NCBI GenBank assembly: GCA_024636295.1
Contig: JAGXHI010000020.1
Span: 62,001-126,000 of the forward strand
Source: Desulfuromonadales bacterium
Lineage (GTDB): Bacteria; Desulfobacterota; Desulfuromonadia; Desulfuromonadales; JAGXHI01
DNA: 64,000 nt
Direction: 5' to 3'
Part shown: piece by piece, positions 45,418-52,782 of the stretch
Layout: each line of letters opens with the position of its first letter
How positions within the stretch are numbered: the stretch's first letter is position 1
Notes under the pieces: model-generated
Databases searched by the model: none
Told to the model about the DNA's origin: nothing
What the model saw: only the letters and a program-made list of their open reading frames with translations
Position numbers and translations under genes: made by a program

Positions 45418-47229
45418 CTACCTGTAGGCCCGAGCCTGTGTTTCGAACAGCCGGGCATAGGCGCCGCTTTCTCGGACCAGATCATCATGGCTGCCCTGTT
45501 CCACAATTCTGCCTTCTTTCAGAACATAAATTCGATCCGCCATCTTGAGAGAGGAAAGACGATGACTGATAAGCAGGATGGACCGCCCGCCGACCATCTC
45601 CCTGAAGTGGCTGAAAAGTTCGAATTCCGCCTTTGCGTCCATGGCGCTCGTGGGTTCGTCGAGCACCACAAGTTGGGCGTTACGGAAAAAGGCGCGGGCA
45701 AGGGCCAGCTTCTGCAGTTGGCCGATACTCAATTCCTCGCCATTTTCAAGCCATTTGCCTAGAACCGTATCGTACCCCTGGGCAAAACCTGCAACCACCG
45801 AATCGAATCCGGCCGTGTGCGACGCCTGGATGATTCCCTCGGCCTGCGGCGACAGAGCGGTGTTGCCGAGCCATATGTTTTCCCTTATCGATGAATAAAA
45901 GCGCCGGTAGTCCTGAAAGACGACACTGATTTCCTGCCGCAGACGATGGGAGTCAAATTGAGGATATTCGATCCCATCCAGAGTGACCGAACCGGAAGTG
46001 GGGTCGTAAAAACGGCAGAGAAGTTTGACCAGGGTGGTTTTCCCCGACCCGTTCTCCCCTACCAGCCCGATGACTTCGCCCGGCCGGATGGCGAGATTGA
46101 TATTCTCCAGCACTCTCCGGTCGGTGTTCGGATAGGTGAAGTCGACATTTCGGAATTCGATTCCCTGTGCCATGGGACGGGGAACGGCCGAAGGACGTTC
46201 AGGTTCGGCTACTTTCTTTTCCAGGGACAGGAAATGATAAAAATTGGAAAGGAATAGATTGTCTTCATAGAGGTTGGCCATGCCGCTCAGGAATTGCTGA
46301 AAGTTATCCACCCCCCTCTGCAGGGCCTGGAAATACATGGCCATGTCCCCGATGGTGATCACTCCCCGCACCGTGCGGTATGCAATGAATGTGAAAGACC
46401 CGAAAAGGGCGGTAACGGCTCCGGTCTGGCCGATGATATCGGCAGTGGACTGCTTCATGGCGATTCCGATCCTCTCCTGTCGCAGTTTTTCTTTCAGATC
46501 GCGAAAGCGGTTGCGAAAGAGAGTACCCAGATTGAAAAGACGTATTTCTTTGGCGTAGAGCTGATCGAGGAGAACCGAATGAAAATAAGAGGAACGTCTC
46601 TCTTCAACCGCCCTGTCGCGCTGCCATTTATGAAATTTCCTGGAAGTCCGTAACCGGAGCAAGGCGCCGGGGATCGCAGCGAGCACAAGAACGGCGCCAA
46701 CCGCCCAGTGGAAGGAAATCAGCAGACCTCCCATTGCCAGCAGGGAAATTCCATTCTGGATGATCTGGGCAAGGCCGCCGACAATGCGGGCGGGGCGATA
46801 GGTCCCCTCTCTGCGCGCAAGGTGAAGGAGATCGTAATATTCAGGATTTTCGTAATACTCCAGGTCGAGTTCAATGGCCTTGGAGTGAAGAATATCGTAG
46901 ACGTAGTTCGAGACCGCCTGGGTCTGGGCCACCTGGATATAGTTGCTGAGCGATCGGCAGATTCCCCCCAGGAGAAGGACTCCGCCGGCGCCGGCCATAA
47001 GCCAGGCAATGTAGACGAATCCCGTTCCTCCGTCCGGGAGAGTTATCGCCTTCGCCACCGCATCGATCACCAGTTTCAGCAGGTAAAGCCCTAGCAGCGG
47101 AAGGACCCCTTGAAGCACGAGCAGCACCATTCCGGCCAGTGTCCACCCCGGGGCGCTTCGCCAGACGAGAAGAAGCGCCTTATCCAGCCGCAATCGCTTC
47201 AATTTTGAATCATCAGACAGGGAAGACAT
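45418..47229 (-). CDS. ABC transporter (fused permease-ATPase) of the peptide operon
   Basis: 603 residues. About six membrane segments in residues 20-330 (for example LAGMVLLVLQGVLPLLGLYL and GAGGVLLLGGICRSL) precede the ATPase: Walker A GENGSGKTTLVKLL near 395, signature LSIGQLQKLALARAF, Walker B LVVLDEPTSAMDAK and LISHRLSSLKMADRI. There is no N-terminal C39 peptidase domain, so leader removal must come from another enzyme, plausibly the S26 peptidase of the operon. The tight spacing to the nucleotidyltransferase (two bases) supports one system. Cargo is inferred to be the modified peptide. Confidence 0.9.
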   Translation of the reverse strand: MSSLSDDSKLKRLRLDKALLLVWRSAPGWTLAGMVLLVLQGVLPLLGLYLLKLVIDAVAKAITLPDGGTGFVYIAWLMAGAGGVLLLGGICRSLSNYIQVAQTQAVSNYVYDILHSKAIELDLEYYENPEYYDLLHLARREGTYRPARIVGGLAQIIQNGISLLAMGGLLISFHWAVGAVLVLAAIPGALLRLRTSRKFHKWQRDRAVEERRSSYFHSVLLDQLYAKEIRLFNLGTLFRNRFRDLKEKLRQERIGIAMKQSTADIIGQTGAVTALFGSFTFIAYRTVRGVITIGDMAMYFQALQRGVDNFQQFLSGMANLYEDNLFLSNFYHFLSLEKKVAEPERPSAVPRPMAQGIEFRNVDFTYPNTDRRVLENINLAIRPGEVIGLVGENGSGKTTLVKLLCRFYDPTSGSVTLDGIEYPQFDSHRLRQEISVVFQDYRRFYSSIRENIWLGNTALSPQAEGIIQASHTAGFDSVVAGFAQGYDTVLGKWLENGEELSIGQLQKLALARAFFRNAQLVVLDEPTSAMDAKAEFELFSHFREMVGGRSILLISHRLSSLKMADRIYVLKEGRIVEQGSHDDLVRESGAYARLFETQARAYR

Positions 47230-47268
47230 GGAGATCCTAGGGAATTTTGAACTTAAGATCGCAAACTG

Positions 47269-47553
47269 CTACATCTCCAGGGAACGCACTTCCAGTTTCA
47301 GAAGGGAAAGGTTCCGAAAGGAATCGAGGCACTCTTCTATATCGGCACGAACCTGCTCTTCAGGGGCGCCGGTGGCGGAAGCCGCCTCGGCGATGATTTC
47401 GTCCAGGCTGTGGTCGCCGTCGCAGCGGTTCCACAGCAGATAGGCGGTAGGATTCAGAACGTGAACCCGCCTGCCCAGGGTGTCGTACAGCATGTGTTCA
47501 TCTCCAACCTTCCTCTCCATGATCTCCGATCGGCGAATGGGATTTTCACTCAT
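47269..47553 (-). CDS. PqqD family peptide-binding protein (RRE)
   Basis: 94 residues. The PqqD/RRE winged-helix pattern is clear: DEHMLYDTLGRRVHVLNPTA, YLLWNRCDGDHSLDEIIAEA, and a final helix EEQVRADIEECLDSFRNLSL. PqqD proteins bind RiPP leader peptides and present them to modifying enzymes. The gene overlaps the S26 peptidase gene by 8 bases and is 39 bases before the ABC gene. Lasso-peptide B1 proteins belong to the same fold and bind a YxxPxL leader motif, similar to the WxxPxV of the peptide encoded upstream. Confidence 0.9.
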   Translation of the reverse strand: MSENPIRRSEIMERKVGDEHMLYDTLGRRVHVLNPTAYLLWNRCDGDHSLDEIIAEAASATGAPEEQVRADIEECLDSFRNLSLLKLEVRSLEM

Positions 47554-48091
47554 GTTTTTCTCCTTTGTGATTGCAGTTGCTCTCGATTGCCTCGATGCCT
47601 TTTATTTTCATCCGGACCCGCCAGACCCGGAAATTCATCTTCCGGATGGAATAGCTGACCAGAGGGTACCCCCCCGCTTCCAGGCGCGACAGAAAACCCA
47701 CCACAAGACTCAAGGGCGCTCTCCAATGCCAGGGCATACGGATCCGGCCGTTCTTTCGAATTCCCTCGACCCTGCCGATAAGCTTGCCCGGAGGAACAGG
47801 CAGATCGGCCTCATAGCAGTTGTCACCTTTGGTGATCAGAAGGGGGGGGGCTCCTCTGACGGCGCCGATCACCCGGTGCACAAAAAATCCGTTCACCCCT
47901 TCGGCCACAACCACATCACCAAATCTCGGAGGTGCGGTTAAGGGCTTGACCACGACCTCTGCCTCTGGACCCAGAGCATGCCCCATGCTCCAGCCCTGAA
48001 CCGGAAGAATGACCTTTCCGGTCCGTTCGCCTACCAGGGACACTATCGCCCGGGCAAAGACTGTTCGCTCAACTTCCGGTGCCGGTTCCAT
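47546..48091 (-). CDS. S24/S26-type peptidase with Ser-His dyad
   Basis: 181 residues from the ATG at 48091, directly after the kinase stop; the longer ORF to 48133 overlaps the kinase. Motifs fit a signal-peptidase-like fold of the SipW/ER type: LPVQGWSMGHAL with nucleophile Ser35, FGDVVVAE, GFFVHRVIG with His72 in place of the usual Lys, and LLITKGDNCYEADLPVP (box E). No N-terminal anchor is visible, though a C-terminal hydrophobic patch (LSLVVGFLSRL) could touch the membrane. It may cut the peptide leader. A run of nine C lies between His72 and box E (47842-47850). Confidence 0.82.
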   Translation of the reverse strand: MEPAPEVERTVFARAIVSLVGERTGKVILPVQGWSMGHALGPEAEVVVKPLTAPPRFGDVVVAEGVNGFFVHRVIGAVRGAPPLLITKGDNCYEADLPVPPGKLIGRVEGIRKNGRIRMPWHWRAPLSLVVGFLSRLEAGGYPLVSYSIRKMNFRVWRVRMKIKGIEAIESNCNHKGEKHE

Positions 48092-48092
48092 A

Positions 48093-49130
48093 TCAGGTTT
48101 CGAGAAAATTGCGCAGTGTTTCCACCGTCTCAAGGGGGTGGCCTACTTCAAGATCCGCGCATACCATAGCATCAGCCACCGGACCCCATTGCCAGATCAG
48201 GTCGATCTTTCCGTCGGTCGAGGCGAAAAAATCGGCATCCGCACAGCCGACGGCGATCTCCGCCGGGGGCGCGGGAACAATACGCGGGCGATCTGCAAAA
48301 CCGGTCAAACGGACGATATGGGTCAAACGCACCGGGGAGCCGAGAGCGTCCTTGCGGATAGTTTCAGGATGCAGGAAATAGCGTGTCTCTCCGGCGGGGT
48401 CGATTTCAGTGGCCGTACACAGGGACGCGAATTCTGGAATCATGCGGCAGGTCCCCTCGCGCAGTCGAAGCATGCGGGGAAAGGGGTGCATGGTTTTGTT
48501 GTGCATATCGAGAGGAACATGATCGTCGGATAGAAACCGCATTCCCGACAGCACGCAGGCCAGGGTCAGGGTGCTTTTCCCTCCCCTGCTCGGAGCCAGT
48601 ATCAGCAGTCCTTTTTCCCCGTGGGCCAGCGCTCCTCCGTGTACCATTCTAATGGAACTCTCCCTCTTGAGGAGATTTCCGAGTACACGGCGTTGGAAAT
48701 AGGCGGCGAACATTTCTGGCTCACTCGGGACGGTCGTCAGATCGGTGGAATTTTCAAAGGAAAAGGTTCCGCAGGGCTCCGTCTTCCCTCGGGACCAGCG
48801 AAAAAGATCGAAGGTCTCGCGGGATGTCCCTGAGGACCCGACAAATATATCATCCGGAAACCCCAGCGCCAGGCGCCAGGGAGAAGAATCGAGGCTGCAG
48901 TAGTAAATCAGTTCCGCATCCCCGCCCGTCCGCTCGAAAAAGCGGCTCTCAAAGGCTTCCCCAAGAATACGGTGGACCCGAAGGGAATCTGTGGCCAACA
49001 CGATCCTCCGGCCGAGCACCCGCAGGTGGCGCCTGTGGACGCATCGCTCGGGAGAGAAAGGTGTCGGTATTTTCGGCGCAGGGGAAATCGGCATGTCATG
49101 AACCACTGTAGAAAAGAGGGATGGAGGCAC
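48093..49130 (-). CDS. HPr kinase-like (HprK-related) protein of the peptide operon
   Basis: 345 residues from a GTG at 49130; a methionine at 49094 is the alternative. The C-terminal half carries VHGGALAHGEKGLLILAPSR with the P-loop APSRGGKST (about 179-187) and FLSDDHVPL with the paired aspartates that HprK enzymes use. The N-terminal half has no HprK substrate-binding domain I recognise, and no HPr or PTS gene lies nearby, so the role is not catabolite control. Related kinases in lasso clusters (PadeK, ThcoK) phosphorylate the C-terminal serine of the precursor; the peptide encoded next to this gene ends in serine. Confidence 0.82.
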   Translation of the reverse strand: MPPSLFSTVVHDMPISPAPKIPTPFSPERCVHRRHLRVLGRRIVLATDSLRVHRILGEAFESRFFERTGGDAELIYYCSLDSSPWRLALGFPDDIFVGSSGTSRETFDLFRWSRGKTEPCGTFSFENSTDLTTVPSEPEMFAAYFQRRVLGNLLKRESSIRMVHGGALAHGEKGLLILAPSRGGKSTLTLACVLSGMRFLSDDHVPLDMHNKTMHPFPRMLRLREGTCRMIPEFASLCTATEIDPAGETRYFLHPETIRKDALGSPVRLTHIVRLTGFADRPRIVPAPPAEIAVGCADADFFASTDGKIDLIWQWGPVADAMVCADLEVGHPLETVETLRNFLET

Positions 49131-49212
49131 CCGCCTTATGATGTTTCATCCAGGGCGGCGGATGCCCTCCATCCCGTACCCGCTGAAGCTCGATCAGTCA
49201 GTCTCGTTTCTG

Positions 49213-49335
49213 TTAGCTAACGGTATCCAGATGGGCGTCGTTGAACCCGTCCGTATGATACTGGGCTTTTACTTCAAGGCTTTTCAACAGTTCTTCTTCG
49301 GTATAGGACTTGACTTCAGGCTTCTTCCATTCCAT
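49213..49335 (-). CDS. RiPP precursor-like peptide, 40 residues
   Basis: A 40-codon ORF too short for routine gene calling. AAGGAG lies 8 bases before the ATG at 49335, an excellent ribosome binding site. The start is MEWKKPEVKSYTEEELLKSL; Trp3, Pro6 and Val8 form a WxxPxV motif like the YxxPxL leader motif of lasso precursors, followed by an acidic helix (Glu13-15). The rest (about 22-40) holds Tyr26, His27, Gly30, Phe31, His35 and a C-terminal Ser40, with no Cys. It lies between the radical SAM gene and the kinase gene. I know no exact family. The aromatic and histidine residues are candidate radical SAM targets, and Ser40 a candidate kinase target. Confidence 0.8.
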   Translation of the reverse strand: MEWKKPEVKSYTEEELLKSLEVKAQYHTDGFNDAHLDTVS

Positions 49336-49378
49336 GGTTTATCTCCTTTCGAATGTGTATTCTCTTTCGTTTTTTTCC

Positions 49379-49407
49379 TTTTTAAAAGCATTCAACGGGA
49401 TTTGCAA
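49379..49407 (-). promoter_or_regulatory. Candidate sigma-70 promoter for the precursor peptide
   Basis: On the minus strand TTGCAA (49407-49402), 17 bases, then TAAAAA (49384-49379), in the AT-rich gap between the radical SAM gene and the peptide start 44 bases downstream. An internal promoter would allow higher output of peptide than of enzyme. The -10 box is weak. Confidence 0.4.
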
Positions 49408-49431
49408 TTATATGACATTTGTGCATTTTCT

Positions 49432-50709
49432 TTATCCATACCCGCCTGCCGCGGGGAATTCACCCCTGTGCCGCGACTCGGTGCTACTCACACCACCAAG
49501 GATGGTATCCACCCGGGAGGCCACCCGACGAAACGCATCCTTGTAAGCCTCACACAGGTAATCGCTGCCGGAAGGATCGCCTCCGAACTGCAGTCGATGA
49601 TAGGTGCATCCTCCTTTGCACAACTGCGTCCATTCGCAGCCATCGCAGTGCCGGTCCCCTTCCGATTTCAGGGACCAGAACCGCCGTGCCACCTGCCCTT
49701 CCAGGATATCTCTTAATTTCTGCTCCCGGATGTTTCCAAACCGATACATGGGGTCCAATGTCATCTCGCAGCAGGGTGAGACGGACCCGTCCGGATCGAA
49801 ACCGAGAAACTTGTGACAGGATCCTTTCATCCAGCAGACCTGAGGAGTGAATCCGAAGAGGCCTTCGAGAATCTCACTGATAATGCCGATGTTGGCTTGT
49901 CCATCGTGCAGGGTCCAGAGATCGAAAAGTTCCTCGACATAGGGACCGTACCCCTCCACGGTTTCGGGACTCCGGCAGGGGTTGGCCCGCCACTGCCTGA
50001 TTCCCAGTGAAGAGATGTAATCGTAAAGCTCGACCGGGGTGACAGCGGGAGGATGGGTGACCACGGAGATGGCGCTGACATCCATGCCGCAATCCTGGGT
50101 GGCCCGTATTCCCGCCAGAACCCGGTCCATGGAACCCTGGCCTTTCCGGTCCACGCGATTGGCGTCATGAACCTCGGGCGGCCCGTCGATGCTCACCCCG
50201 ATCCTGAAGTCATGCTTCAGGAAGAATTGTCCCCAATCCCCGTTCAACAGTGTGCCGTTCGTGGTGACGAAATTTTTTACCCACTGCCCCGGCCGTCGAT
50301 AACGTTCCTGTGCCTTGCGGAATTCCTTGAAAAAATCAAGACCGGCCAGGAGCGGTTCACCGCCGTGCAGAATGAAAGTCGCGCCCCCGTGGCATGTTTC
50401 CAGGACCTGGCTGACGACCCGATTCATCATTTCAGGCGTCATGGTACGGAGAGGCTGTTCGGGATGGTTGAAACAGTAACGGCATCTCAAGTTGCAGCTG
50501 TCGCCTACAGGTTTGACCAATGCAACCACGCTGGCCGAAGTCTTTCCCCCGAGGTCGGGAGTATCGGTTCCCATGAGACAGGCCATCCGGTCCGCATGAC
50601 GATCCATGATCTCTCGTCCCTTGCGGGCCAGCGCCCGTGCCGACGGCCCGATATTGGGGCGGTCTGCCAGATCGAAAATCATTTTGCGTCGTTCAGATGA
50701 GGTATGCAT
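49432..50709 (-). CDS. Radical SAM/SPASM peptide-modifying enzyme
   Basis: 425 residues. The radical SAM cluster motif CxxxCxxC is in SCNLRCRYCFNHPEQ (Cys72, Cys76, Cys79), followed by FILHGGEPL (SAM-binding GGE), FVTTNGTLL and IGVSIDGPPEVHDANR. The C-terminal SPASM domain has a cysteine set at 292, 298, 313, 314, 355, 358, 364, 368 and 386 (including CDGCEW, CKGGC and YLCEAY), enough for two auxiliary 4Fe-4S clusters as in anaerobic sulfatase maturases and cyclophane-forming enzymes. An N-terminal extension of about 60 residues precedes the core. No sulfatase gene is near, so the neighbouring 40-residue peptide is the likely substrate. Confidence 0.93.
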   Translation of the reverse strand: MHTSSERRKMIFDLADRPNIGPSARALARKGREIMDRHADRMACLMGTDTPDLGGKTSASVVALVKPVGDSCNLRCRYCFNHPEQPLRTMTPEMMNRVVSQVLETCHGGATFILHGGEPLLAGLDFFKEFRKAQERYRRPGQWVKNFVTTNGTLLNGDWGQFFLKHDFRIGVSIDGPPEVHDANRVDRKGQGSMDRVLAGIRATQDCGMDVSAISVVTHPPAVTPVELYDYISSLGIRQWRANPCRSPETVEGYGPYVEELFDLWTLHDGQANIGIISEILEGLFGFTPQVCWMKGSCHKFLGFDPDGSVSPCCEMTLDPMYRFGNIREQKLRDILEGQVARRFWSLKSEGDRHCDGCEWTQLCKGGCTYHRLQFGGDPSGSDYLCEAYKDAFRRVASRVDTILGGVSSTESRHRGEFPAAGGYG

Positions 50710-50756
50710 TGGGAATAAATTCTCTAAAAATGTTTAATAACTTTCCCTCAACCTCA

Positions 50757-50773
50757 TACAAATGGCGTGCCAA
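50757..50773 (-). promoter_or_regulatory. Sigma-54-type promoter of the RiPP-like operon
   Basis: On the minus strand the site reads TTGGCACG-CCAT-TTGTA. The -24 element matches the YTGGCACG consensus in all eight positions, and the -12 element TTGT differs from TTGC by one base, with the required GG-N10-GT spacing. The start of transcription would be near 50746, giving a leader of about 37 bases before the radical SAM ATG. Expression would then need a bacterial enhancer-binding protein. Confidence 0.6.
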
Positions 50774-50912
50774 ATCAATAAGGCATTGTTTTAACGTTTC
50801 TTTTCTTCAATGAAATTAAATTTACTTAAGCCGTGTAAATTTTCTCGACAGTCCCTTTTAAAACCCTGGGCGCCTGAGGGCGTCGCTAGAGTTGCAAAAA
50901 TAAAATTTCTTA

Positions 50913-50940
50913 TTAAACTGTTAAACTGTTTTAATATTAA
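50913..50940. repeat. Tandem repeat and palindrome in the divergent gap
   Basis: Two adjacent copies of TTAAACTG (50913-50928) are followed by the palindrome TTAATATTAA (50931-50940). They lie in the 282-base gap between the radical SAM gene and the divergent GT39 gene, about 150 bases upstream of the sigma-54-like site and about 55 bases before the GT39 start. They could be an operator or an activator site. Nothing else was recognised in 50710-50991 apart from the sigma-54-like element. Confidence 0.4.
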
Positions 50941-50991
50941 ATCACCTCTTTTCCAATCCCCTTGACTGACAGCATGACCAGGACGAATCTC

Positions 50992-52782
50992 ATGAAAAAA
51001 ATGGATTTCTGGATTCTGTTGGCGATCATCCTCGGCGCATGCCTGTTGACTTTCCCTGGATTTGTCGCCCAGACGAGCACCTCGAGCCCATGGGTGATCG
51101 ATAACGTTCTGAATCACCTTCGCGAAACCACCCTGGATTCGAAGGTCTTCTATTACCCTATGCTCCAGGCCAATTTCCTGGCCGCGGCAATCATCGCCTA
51201 CCTGGGTGCTGGGCTTTTGGCGGGAGCATGGAGTTGGCCTCAGGTATATGCCGAGCTCATCGATCCCTTCCGTTTTATGCCGGTGGCTGAAGTTCTCAGT
51301 CTCTGTTTCGGAATCGGTGCGATCATTTCCGTCTATTTTCTTGGTCGCCGGATTTCAGGCAGAGGAGTCGGGATCTGGGCGGCTGCCATCCTGGCGTTTA
51401 CACCGACATTCAACCGATACTGTCATGAAGGAGTTCCGGATGCGGCGCTGGTTCTTTTCTCCGCCCTCGCCATTCTTTTCCTGATTGCATCTCTCCAGGA
51501 GCCGATTCAAGGCCACTATTTTCTTGCGGGAGCTTTTCTGGGTCTGGCAGTGGCAGCCAAATACAATGCCGCCGTGCTCGTTCCGATAGCCATCCTGATT
51601 CATCTCTGGCTGTGGCATGAAAGAAAAGCGCCTCTCCGTCTACTGGTGACGCCCAGACTGGGATGGCCCATCGCGGCGGGCGTGCTGGCATTCGGATTGA
51701 CCTCCTTCCAGGTTCTTCTCCAATCCAGCAATTTTCTGCACCATGTTCTGGTTTACGAGCGCGACTACAAAATGCTGGCCTACTCGGGGGCGGTGACCCC
51801 GGAAATCTTTCTGCCCTGGATCAGCCATCTGCAAGTCATGTACAAGTTGGAGCATGGGATAGCACTTCTTTTTCTTCTGGGAATAACGGTTTTCGCCAGA
51901 CGTCCTGATCGGGTCCGGGTCTTCCTTTTCCTCGCCGTTGTACTGTCCTTCATTTACATCGGGCGCTGGCGGATGGTGCACCCTCGTTTTTATCTTTTCA
52001 TCTATCCCGCACTTGCTGTTCTGGCGGCGGACGCTGTCGAGCGTACCGCCAGATGGATTGCATCATCAGGGATTTGGGCCGCGCATTTGTGGAAAGGACT
52101 CCCGCGGATTGCCGCTGCCGGGCTGATCTTGTGGACGATAACGCTTTACGGTCAACACAGCTGGAGCAAACTTCTTCCGGACACCCGGGAGCTGTCCCGA
52201 CAGTGGATCGAAGAACATATTCCCTCAGGCGCCCTTATCGCCGGGCCGGTCACTCCTGAATCCTACCCGCCCCTTCTGTCCCGCGACAAAATCGAGGGAT
52301 ATCTCACAACGGGAGATATCCCCGGAAAATATCGCTCCGAGGTGAAGCGCCTTCTCGATGATCGAACGAGCTATCGACTTCGCTCTCTCTATTTTCGAAG
52401 CGAGGACTCGCTTTTTCCGAAAACCTGGCCCTCGGAAATCCTCCAGCGGTATAAAGAGAGCATTTACGCTCAAAGGGCCGCCAGGAACGATGCCTCTTTG
52501 AACCGCTTGAAGGAAGAAGGAATCGAATATATCGTCACTTCCGGATACTGGTCCGGCTATTATCTTCGACATGCGGGCGCAGAGGATCTCCCTCCCTTCG
52601 ATCCGAGGGTCGTTCATTTTGAAAACATCCGCAGTTTCTATCTCGAATTGGAGTCGATTCCGGAAGGCGGCGAAAAAGACGGTATCCGTCATCTTGCCAC
52701 CTTTGAAGAGATTGGAAAAAAGAGGATCGGCCCGACAATAAAGATCTACAAGGTTGTTTCCGACAGCGGCCACGACGGATGA
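50992..52782 (+). CDS. GT39/PMT-type membrane glycosyltransferase
   Basis: About 596 residues from ATG 50992, chosen because AGGA lies 8 bases before it; ATG 50974 and TTG 50962 are alternatives. The protein starts with a membrane segment (FWILLAIILGACLLTFPGF) and has roughly nine to eleven in total, with GT39-like features: RYCHEGVPDAALVLFSALAI and AGAFLGLAVAAKYNAAVLVP. The C-terminal 200 residues form a soluble domain. GT-C enzymes of this type take sugars from polyprenyl phosphates. The acceptor is unknown. It is divergent from the peptide operon and coupled to the VTT gene by ATGA. Confidence 0.8.
   Translation: MKKMDFWILLAIILGACLLTFPGFVAQTSTSSPWVIDNVLNHLRETTLDSKVFYYPMLQANFLAAAIIAYLGAGLLAGAWSWPQVYAELIDPFRFMPVAEVLSLCFGIGAIISVYFLGRRISGRGVGIWAAAILAFTPTFNRYCHEGVPDAALVLFSALAILFLIASLQEPIQGHYFLAGAFLGLAVAAKYNAAVLVPIAILIHLWLWHERKAPLRLLVTPRLGWPIAAGVLAFGLTSFQVLLQSSNFLHHVLVYERDYKMLAYSGAVTPEIFLPWISHLQVMYKLEHGIALLFLLGITVFARRPDRVRVFLFLAVVLSFIYIGRWRMVHPRFYLFIYPALAVLAADAVERTARWIASSGIWAAHLWKGLPRIAAAGLILWTITLYGQHSWSKLLPDTRELSRQWIEEHIPSGALIAGPVTPESYPPLLSRDKIEGYLTTGDIPGKYRSEVKRLLDDRTSYRLRSLYFRSEDSLFPKTWPSEILQRYKESIYAQRAARNDASLNRLKEEGIEYIVTSGYWSGYYLRHAGAEDLPPFDPRVVHFENIRSFYLELESIPEGGEKDGIRHLATFEEIGKKRIGPTIKIYKVVSDSGHDG

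Noticed and set aside
50791..51117. 108-codon minus-strand ORF across the divergent gap, possible second precursor peptide
   Set aside because: Half of it is antisense to the GT39 start, it has no ribosome binding site and its upstream part is a shadow frame.
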